A model generated the notes under the pieces. The model was given only the letters and a program-made list of their open reading frames with translations. It had not been told where the DNA came from and did no database searches. From the NCBI GenBank assembly GCA_910588565.1, contig CAJUPF010000059.1:1-19482 (forward strand): a stretch of 19,482 nt of DNA, given 5' to 3'. The translations under genes were made by a program, and so were the position numbers. This document shows, piece after piece, positions 14,212 through 19,482 of this stretch. The stretch is from an uncultured Lachnospiraceae bacterium (GTDB lineage Bacteria; Bacillota; Clostridia; Lachnospirales; Lachnospiraceae). Numbering within the stretch: position 1 is the first letter of the stretch; each line of letters opens with the position of its first letter.

Positions 14212-16524
14212 GGTATCATCCTCCATTTTCTTTTTCGTTTTTATTTTTTTATCGTTACCTGCATCGTGAATGGATAACAGGTTCAGACGCAATGCATTGG
14301 ATACGACGCAAAAGCTGGATAAACTCATCGCTGCCGCCGCAAACATCGGGTTTAGTTTTAATCCAAACAACGGAATCCAAATCCCTGCTGCCAGGGGAAT
14401 TCCAATTATATTATAGAAAAATGCCCAAAACAGGTTCTGATGGATATTTTTCAGAGCCGCCCTGCTAAGCCGGATCGCAGCCGGCACATCACTAAGCCTG
14501 CTCTTCATCAATACCACATCTGCCGCATCAATCGCAATATCTGTCCCTGCCCCAATGGCAATGCCGATATCCGCCCTTGTCAGTGCAGGCGCGTCATTGA
14601 TACCGTCACCCACCATGGCAACCTTACCCTGTTTCTTTAACGAACGGATCACCGATTCTTTTCCTTCCGGCAAAACTCCGGCAATTACTTCATCTACTCC
14701 GGCCCTGCTTCCAATCGCCTCCGCAGTTCGCACATGATCCCCGGTCAGCATCACGACACGGATTCCCATATTTTTAAGCTCTTTTATCGCCTGCGGGCTC
14801 TCCTCTTTTAAAACATCCGCAACTGCAATCATACCGATAAACTGATCTTCTTTTGCGAAAAACAGCGGCGTCTTACCTTCCTCTGCCAGCTGCGCCGCCC
14901 GTTTTTCATAAATCTTAGGCAGTGAAAGAAACCTGCGGATAAAGGCAGCGTTCCCGCCTCGCAGCGTTTCCCCGTTCAGCGCTCCTGTCAGGCCGTTTCC
15001 AGCGACCGCGGCAAACTCCGATACTTCATCCAGTTTCTGTTTTTTTTCTTCTGCAAACTTTAAAACCGCGCCTGCCAGCGGATGCTCGCTTTTCTGCTCA
15101 AGAGAAGCGGCATAATACAATAACCGCTCTTCTGTCATACCCTCTGCGGGTATCATATCCGTTACACTGGGTTCTCCTGTCGTAATGGTACCTGTTTTAT
15201 CCAGAGCCACAATCTGCACTTTTCCGGCCTCCTCTAAGGATGCGGCTGTTTTAAACATAATTCCGTTTCTGGCCCCGATACCATTGCCTACCATAATCGC
15301 CACCGGAGTTGCAAGCCCAAGCGCACATGGACAGCTAATTACCAGCACCGAAATTCCCCTTGCCAGCGCAAAGCCAATTCCTTCCCCAGCAATCAGCCAG
15401 ATCAGAATGGTAACCAACGCAATCGAAATAACAACCGGGACAAATACGCCGGAAACCTTATCCGCCACTTTTGCAATCGGCGCTTTTGTAGCTGCGGCAT
15501 CACTGACCAGCTGAATAATCTGGGACAATGTCGTATCTTCCCCAACCCGGACTGCCTCGCATTTTAAAAACCCGGAACTGTTGACCGTTGCCGCCGACAC
15601 ATGATCCCCGGCTGCTTTATCCACCGGAATACTCTCTCCTGTCAAAGCAGCTTCATTTACTGCGCTGTTTCCTTCCAGAACAACACCGTCTACCGGAATA
15701 TTTTCTCCCGGACGTACAACAAAAATATCCCCTTTTTTCACCTGCTCAATGGGAACTTCTGTCTCTGTGCCGTCTTTTTCAAGCACCGCCGTCTTTGGCG
15801 AAAGCTTCATCAGATTTTTTAAAGCATCCGTTGTCCGTCCTTTTGATCTCGCCTCCAGCATTTTTCCAACTGTAATCAATGTCAGAATCATCGCGGCAGA
15901 TTCAAAATAAAATTCATGCATATATGCCATTACGCCTGCCATATCGCCCTTGAGCTGTGCATCTGTCATGGCAAACAGCGCATACGTACTGTAAATAAAA
16001 GAAGCCGCAGAACCCAGGGCCACCAGGGTATCCATATTTGGCGCCAGATGAAACAGACTCAACAATCCACTGATAAAAAAACGCTGGTTAATCACCATAA
16101 TAATTCCTGTCAGAAGAAGCTGCAGCAGACCCATCGCCACATGATTTTCCGCCAGAAATCCCGGCAGCGGCCAGTTCCACATCATATGACCCATGGAAAT
16201 ATACATCAGCACAAGCAGAAATCCCACAGATGCAATCAGCCTTTTCTTCAAAAGAGGCGTCGCTTTATCTGCCAGCATATCCTCCGCAGCGGCTGTACCC
16301 ACGCTTCCAGAGGTACTTTTTTCTCCTCCCTTTACCGAAGCCCCATAACCGGCAGCTTCCACAGCCTGGATAATTTCTCCCTCAGAAGCGCTGCCTTCCA
16401 CGCCCATAGAATTCGTCAAAAGGCTCACCGAACAAGACTCTACCCCCGGCACCTTTGCAACCGCCTTTTCCACACGGCTGCTGCAGGCCGCGCAGCTCAT
16501 TCCCGTAACTGTATACTGTTTCAT
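14002..16524 (-). CDS. copA: Copper-exporting P1B-type ATPase with N- and C-terminal metal-binding domains
   Basis: An 840-residue membrane pump that exports Cu(I) using ATP. The N-terminal heavy-metal-associated domain has GMSCAAC (Cys11, Cys14). Membrane helices start near residue 95. Then come the actuator TGES (295-298), the copper-site CPC (398-400), the phosphorylation site DKTGT (Asp442), the HPLA motif of the nucleotide domain and GDGINDAP. After the last helices a Lys-rich linker leads to a second metal-binding domain (about 772-840) with GMMCGHC (Cys783, Cys786), similar to CopZ chaperones. The SD AGAGGTG overlaps the csoR stop codon, and the gap to csoR is 10 bp, so the two are co-transcribed and probably coupled. 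The C-terminal domain also has its own start signals, listed separately. Confidence 0.95.
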   Translation of the reverse strand: MKQYTVTGMSCAACSSRVEKAVAKVPGVESCSVSLLTNSMGVEGSASEGEIIQAVEAAGYGASVKGGEKSTSGSVGTAAAEDMLADKATPLLKKRLIASVGFLLVLMYISMGHMMWNWPLPGFLAENHVAMGLLQLLLTGIIMVINQRFFISGLLSLFHLAPNMDTLVALGSAASFIYSTYALFAMTDAQLKGDMAGVMAYMHEFYFESAAMILTLITVGKMLEARSKGRTTDALKNLMKLSPKTAVLEKDGTETEVPIEQVKKGDIFVVRPGENIPVDGVVLEGNSAVNEAALTGESIPVDKAAGDHVSAATVNSSGFLKCEAVRVGEDTTLSQIIQLVSDAAATKAPIAKVADKVSGVFVPVVISIALVTILIWLIAGEGIGFALARGISVLVISCPCALGLATPVAIMVGNGIGARNGIMFKTAASLEEAGKVQIVALDKTGTITTGEPSVTDMIPAEGMTEERLLYYAASLEQKSEHPLAGAVLKFAEEKKQKLDEVSEFAAVAGNGLTGALNGETLRGGNAAFIRRFLSLPKIYEKRAAQLAEEGKTPLFFAKEDQFIGMIAVADVLKEESPQAIKELKNMGIRVVMLTGDHVRTAEAIGSRAGVDEVIAGVLPEGKESVIRSLKKQGKVAMVGDGINDAPALTRADIGIAIGAGTDIAIDAADVVLMKSRLSDVPAAIRLSRAALKNIHQNLFWAFFYNIIGIPLAAGIWIPLFGLKLNPMFAAAAMSLSSFCVVSNALRLNLLSIHDAGNDKKIKTKKKMEDDTMEKTMKIEGMMCGHCEARVKKTLECIDGVAEAAVSHEAGTAVVTLEQEVPDDVLKTAVEEQDYKVLSVQ

Positions 16525-16534
16525 ACTATCACCT

Positions 16535-16840
16535 CTATTTCATTAATTTCTGCAGTGTAGCAAGAAGCTCATCGACAGTCTCCTCTTTCCCCTCTCTGAT
16601 ATCATTTGTCACACAGGTCTTAATATGATTCGCCAGAAGCACCCGGTTAAAACTGTTCAGCGCCGCATTCACCGCCGCCGACTGTACCAGAATATCCGTA
16701 CAATACGCTTCCCGCTCCACCATCCCCTTAATCCCCCGCACCTGCCCTTCAATCCGGTTCAGACGGTGGATCAGATCCTTATACTCTTTTACCGAACGTT
16801 CCTTCGTCTTATGGCAACAGCATTCCCGTTCTTCACTCAT
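16535..16840 (-). CDS. csoR: Copper-sensing repressor, CsoR family
   Basis: A 101-residue all-helical DNA-binding repressor that lets go of DNA when it binds Cu(I). Cys47, His72 and Cys76 match the C-H-C copper site, with the same spacing as Mycobacterium CsoR (25 and 4 residues). HRLNRIEGQVRGIKGMVE is the family's hallmark first helix. An extra cysteine cluster, ECCCH, sits at the N-terminus. ATG at 16840 follows GAGG with a 7-nt gap. It is first in the operon with copA, and its operator lies within its own promoter, so it should repress itself and copA. Confidence 0.93.
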   Translation of the reverse strand: MSEERECCCHKTKERSVKEYKDLIHRLNRIEGQVRGIKGMVEREAYCTDILVQSAAVNAALNSFNRVLLANHIKTCVTNDIREGKEETVDELLATLQKLMK

Positions 16841-16871
16841 CCTTATACCTCATTTCATTTATTCTAAAGAC

Positions 16872-16900
16872 ATTATATACCCCTATGGGGTATATTGCAA
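16872..16900 (-). promoter_or_regulatory. csoR-copA promoter with CsoR operator in the spacer
   Basis: The -35 is TTGCAA (16895-16900) and the -10 is TATAAT (16872-16877), 17 bp apart. The spacer is a GC-centred inverted repeat (arms ATATACCCC and GGGGTATAT with a 3-nt centre, 16875-16895), the classic CsoR site. Bound repressor would cover both boxes. Confidence 0.9.
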
Positions 16901-16986
16901 GTATAAAATAAAATGCAGCATTTTTTCTGCATCTCAATTATGATTATAGATACTGTTAAATTATATAGATGTAACCAAGCGTCTAT

Positions 16987-17024
16987 CAGACAAAGACAGC
17001 CGGCTCCGGCCGGGTATCTGTCTG
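16987..17024 (-). terminator. Hairpin after the glycosyltransferase gene, possible terminator
   Basis: CAGACA/TGTCTG outer arms enclose a strong CCGGC/GCCGG stem. The following T-tract is poor (CTTTGTCTG on the minus strand), so its efficiency is doubtful. It lies about 130 bp past the gene it would end. Confidence 0.4.
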
Positions 17025-17033
17025 CCCTCCGAC

Positions 17034-17078
17034 CGTTTATAAACGCCGATCCTTAGCGCGCAGAGATTGCCTGCAATC
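17034..17078. repeat. Two further palindromes in the same gap
   Basis: CGTTTATAAACG (17034-17045) is a perfect 12-bp palindrome. GATTGC-CT-GCAATC (17065-17078) is a 6-bp-arm inverted repeat. No gene is seen in 16901-17152. Confidence 0.5.
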
Positions 17079-17152
17079 ACTACACGCTTAGTACCGCTGC
17101 GTATGTTCCCTAAAACTGCCGTATGACATACAGGTATCCCCGGAGCGTCCCC

Positions 17153-18169
17153 CTAATTAAATCCCACAACCTTCTGCGAAATCTTATACGCCGCAATCGA
17201 TATCTTCCTGCCTCCTCGTCCCGGCAGGTTCATCGTATTCCCCATAATCCCTGCCCGCAAATGATGAAACAGCCGGAGATCCTGCTGCTTAATATACCTC
17301 CACAGCTCCCGCTTCTTCTCCAGATTCTCCGCCGTTCCTGACCGAATCAGCATAACCGTAGAAATCACCGTAATAATTTCCAGATAATTAAACATATAAT
17401 GGCGCAGCTTCCGATCCGGTATCTTCCAGAGATTGTACGTATCCACCATCAGCTTATTCACCTTAATCTGCTGATCAACCCTGCCAATCATCACCTTTTC
17501 ATTGACCGACTGATCCTCCCTGCCGATAAAATACCGGTAAAAATCCACATCCATATAATACATATTCTTTACAAACGGAAGCGGCTGATAGACAAAAATA
17601 TTATCCACATAAAACGTATGCCTCGGCAGCTCCAAACCACAATCCCGCAAAAGCTGCGTCCGGTAAATTACCGAATGCATCAGAATATACTTCCCCTTAT
17701 GGAACCGTTTCGTTTCCTCCCAGCGGAACAGCTTGTTCTGTGGCAGCAAAGACGCATAACGCATCACCTTTTTGTGCCTTGCACCCTCTTTTTCATATAC
17801 AAAATTACTGATCATCATATCCAGGACTTCCCTGCCCCCGGCAAGCTCTTTTAACTTAGCCAGGATTGCAAGATAGCTGTCCAAATCTACCCAGTCATCA
17901 CTGTCCACAACCTTAAAAAACAGCCCGGCAGCATTTTCAATACCAGCATTTACAGCCGCTCCATGGCCGCCGTTTTCCTGATGGATGGCCCGTACAATGC
18001 CAGGATATTTCTTCTCGTATTCATCCGCGATTTCCGCTGTTCTGTCCTTTGAACCATCATCAACAACCAATATTTCCACATCCGCCCCTCCAGGAAGCAG
18101 AGACTGAATACAATTCTGCATATACGCCTCCGAATTGTAACATGGAATTGCTATGGATAATAATTTCAT
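17153..18169 (-). CDS. Family 2 glycosyltransferase
   Basis: A 338-residue GT-A fold transferase that moves a sugar from a nucleotide donor to a growing surface glycan. SIAIPCYNSE opens the Rossmann-like core. VVDDGSKD (Asp37, Asp38) binds the nucleotide, and DSDDW (89-93) is the metal-binding DXD. GGHGAAVNAG at 67-76 is typical of the family. The C-terminal third is basic and lacks clear transmembrane helices, so it is probably peripheral at the inner membrane. ATG at 18169 follows AAGGAG (8-nt gap) lying inside the end of glf. Only 3 bp separate the two genes, so they are one operon. Pairing with glf suggests it uses UDP-galactofuranose or works on the same glycan; this is inference. Confidence 0.88.
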   Translation of the reverse strand: MKLLSIAIPCYNSEAYMQNCIQSLLPGGADVEILVVDDGSKDRTAEIADEYEKKYPGIVRAIHQENGGHGAAVNAGIENAAGLFFKVVDSDDWVDLDSYLAILAKLKELAGGREVLDMMISNFVYEKEGARHKKVMRYASLLPQNKLFRWEETKRFHKGKYILMHSVIYRTQLLRDCGLELPRHTFYVDNIFVYQPLPFVKNMYYMDVDFYRYFIGREDQSVNEKVMIGRVDQQIKVNKLMVDTYNLWKIPDRKLRHYMFNYLEIITVISTVMLIRSGTAENLEKKRELWRYIKQQDLRLFHHLRAGIMGNTMNLPGRGGRKISIAAYKISQKVVGFN

Positions 18170-18172
18170 CTG

Positions 18173-19318
18173 TTATCTCCTTATCTCATCTGCTAACTGC
18201 AGCGATTTTTTTACAATAGCGTCAATATTATAATATTTATATTCTGCAAGCCTTCCAAGTAAATATACATTGGAAAAAGCCGCCAGCTTTCCGGCATATT
18301 TCCGGTAAAGCGCCTGGTTTTCCTCATTTAAAATCGCATAATAGGGAATCTCTCCTTCCGCTCCCGTATAAGCAAACGGATATTCCTTTACAATTGTAGT
18401 CCCATCCGCATCCTGCTGCCCTGTCAGATATTTAAACTCCGTAATCCGGGTATATTCCTCACTGACCGTATAATTCACCACACTTCTCCCCTGATAGCTT
18501 TCCTCCGGGAAATGCTCAAACCGAAAGTCCAAAGACCGATATGGCAGCCGCCCATATTCACAGTCAAACAGCTCGTCCACTGCCCCGGTATATACCACTG
18601 TCCCCTGAAACTCTCTCCCTTCAAACAGCGTCTTATCCCCTGCAAACTGCAGGCATTCCCGGCAGTCCACAGACGTCCTGACTGTAATCCCCGGATGATC
18701 GAGCATTCTCTGAAACAGAGCCGTATAGCCATCCTTTGGCATTCCCTGGTACTTATCCTGAAAATAGCGGTTATCATACGAAAGCAGCACTGGAACACGC
18801 CCCGTTACCTCCGGGCTGATTTCCTCCGGCGTCTGCCCCCACTGTTTCATCGTATAATGCAAAAATATATGTTCATATACATAATCTGCAATCGCCTTGA
18901 TCTCCGGATTGGGATTCTCCTTCAGTTTCATAATCGGCACACGGCTGCCTTCTCCATACTCCGCAAGCAAAAGCCGCTCCAGTTCTGCCGCCTTCTCCTT
19001 TCCGTATACCTTCCGAAGCGTATTCAGATTAAACGGGACCGGCAGCAGCTCTCCGTACACATTTGCCACAACCTCATGCCCAAACAGATACCAATCCGTA
19101 TACTTCGATAAGAACTGATATACATCCTCTTCATTTGTATGGAAAATATGCGGCCCATACTCATGAATTAAAATCCCATGTTCATCCGGCCTGTCATAAC
19201 AGTTGCCCCCGATATGGGAACGCTTTTCCAGAACCAGAACCTTCTGCCCGCTGTCAGCAAGCCTGCGCGCCACAGTACTCCCCGCTGCCCCGGAACCTAT
19301 TACAATGCTGTCATACAT
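18173..19318 (-). CDS. glf: UDP-galactopyranose mutase
   Basis: A 381-residue FAD enzyme that interconverts UDP-galactopyranose and UDP-galactofuranose in the cytosol, supplying galactofuranose for surface polysaccharides. MYDSIVIGSGAAGSTVARRL is the FAD-binding fold. SHIGGNCYD, EYGPHIFHT, FNLNT, YTMKQWG, YDNRYFQDKYQGMP and the C-terminal LLGRLAEYKYYNID are family signatures. The start at 19318 is set by GGAGG with a 7-nt spacer; an upstream in-frame GTG at 19369 lies at the promoter -10 and can be excluded. It leads the operon with the glycosyltransferase. Confidence 0.96.
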   Translation of the reverse strand: MYDSIVIGSGAAGSTVARRLADSGQKVLVLEKRSHIGGNCYDRPDEHGILIHEYGPHIFHTNEEDVYQFLSKYTDWYLFGHEVVANVYGELLPVPFNLNTLRKVYGKEKAAELERLLLAEYGEGSRVPIMKLKENPNPEIKAIADYVYEHIFLHYTMKQWGQTPEEISPEVTGRVPVLLSYDNRYFQDKYQGMPKDGYTALFQRMLDHPGITVRTSVDCRECLQFAGDKTLFEGREFQGTVVYTGAVDELFDCEYGRLPYRSLDFRFEHFPEESYQGRSVVNYTVSEEYTRITEFKYLTGQQDADGTTIVKEYPFAYTGAEGEIPYYAILNEENQALYRKYAGKLAAFSNVYLLGRLAEYKYYNIDAIVKKSLQLADEIRR

Positions 19319-19360
19319 ATCATTTCCTCCAAACGATCTATTCCACAAACTCTTCCTGCA

Positions 19361-19389
19361 ATTATACACGTTTTGGAAAACAGGCGCAA
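19361..19389 (-). promoter_or_regulatory. Sigma-A promoter of the glf operon
   Basis: The -35 is TTGCGC (19384-19389) and the -10 is a perfect TATAAT (19361-19366), with a 17-bp spacer. A start near 19354 gives a leader of about 36 nt. Confidence 0.7.
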
Positions 19390-19428
19390 CCTCTGAAATT
19401 ATTCCAGCAAAAGCATAATCTGTTACTC

Positions 19429-19466
19429 GTTACAGTTCACGGCCTAACCCGGCCGCAAACTGTAAC
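19429..19466. repeat. Long palindromic element upstream of glf
   Basis: GTTACAGTTCACGGCC, then TAACCC, then GGCCGCAAACTGTAAC: 16-bp arms pair except at two central positions. There is no adjacent T-run. One arm is repeated exactly, inverted, at 39-54, so this is probably one of a set of dispersed intergenic palindromes. Confidence 0.7.
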
Positions 19467-19482
19467 GCATCCAGCCCATTCC

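Overview
The window looks like chromosomal DNA from a low-to-mid GC Firmicute, most likely a gut Lachnospiraceae (Clostridia). Supporting signs are strong GGAGG-type ribosome binding sites, sigma-A promoters with 17-bp spacers, LacI/CcpA-type operators, a very large secreted FIVAR/Big2 glycosidase, a CsoR-CopA copper operon and a UDP-galactopyranose mutase locus. The genus cannot be fixed from this sequence alone. No rRNA, tRNA, CRISPR array, insertion sequence or phage gene was recognised. Every complete gene except the dCTP-deaminase-like one is on the minus strand.

Layout. (1) 150-3411: a sugar-uptake cluster read right to left. It holds an HPr-like protein with no histidine, a Cof-type HAD phosphatase and a sucrose-type PTS EIIBCA transporter. 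Two sigma-A promoters drive it, and each is flanked by a pair of TGAAATCGATTTCA-like operators about 98-99 bp apart. (2) 3664-10263: one 6.6-kb gene for a secreted multi-domain enzyme with a GH43_24-like (exo-beta-1,3-galactanase-type) domain, a second GH43-like beta-propeller, carbohydrate-binding modules, FIVAR helical repeats and a C-terminal Big2 tail. (3) 10784-12959: a small acidic lipoprotein of unknown function and a MATE efflux transporter. (4) 13104-13836 on the plus strand: a possible remnant of a TetR regulator, then a dCTP-deaminase-family gene whose catalytic glutamate is replaced by glutamine. (5) 14002-16840: a copper-resistance operon, csoR-copA, with the CsoR operator filling the promoter spacer. 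The copA reading frame ends in a copper-chaperone domain that has its own internal ribosome binding site and start. (6) 17153-19318: glf and a family 2 glycosyltransferase, a tightly packed pair for galactofuranose-containing surface glycans.

How the genes may work together. Region 1 would import and phosphorylate a sugar, while the His-less, Ser-retaining HPr-like protein could act only as a regulator. Region 2 would trim plant arabinogalactan-type or related glycans outside the cell. Region 5 is a self-contained copper sensor, exporter and chaperone unit. Region 6 supplies UDP-galactofuranose and a transferase. Functional links between the regions are not shown by the sequence.

The observations most worth following are the duplicated paired-operator promoter architecture, the Crh-like HPr protein, the copZ-like gene nested in frame inside copA, the E-to-Q change in the dCTP deaminase homologue, and the two-catalytic-domain giant glycosidase.
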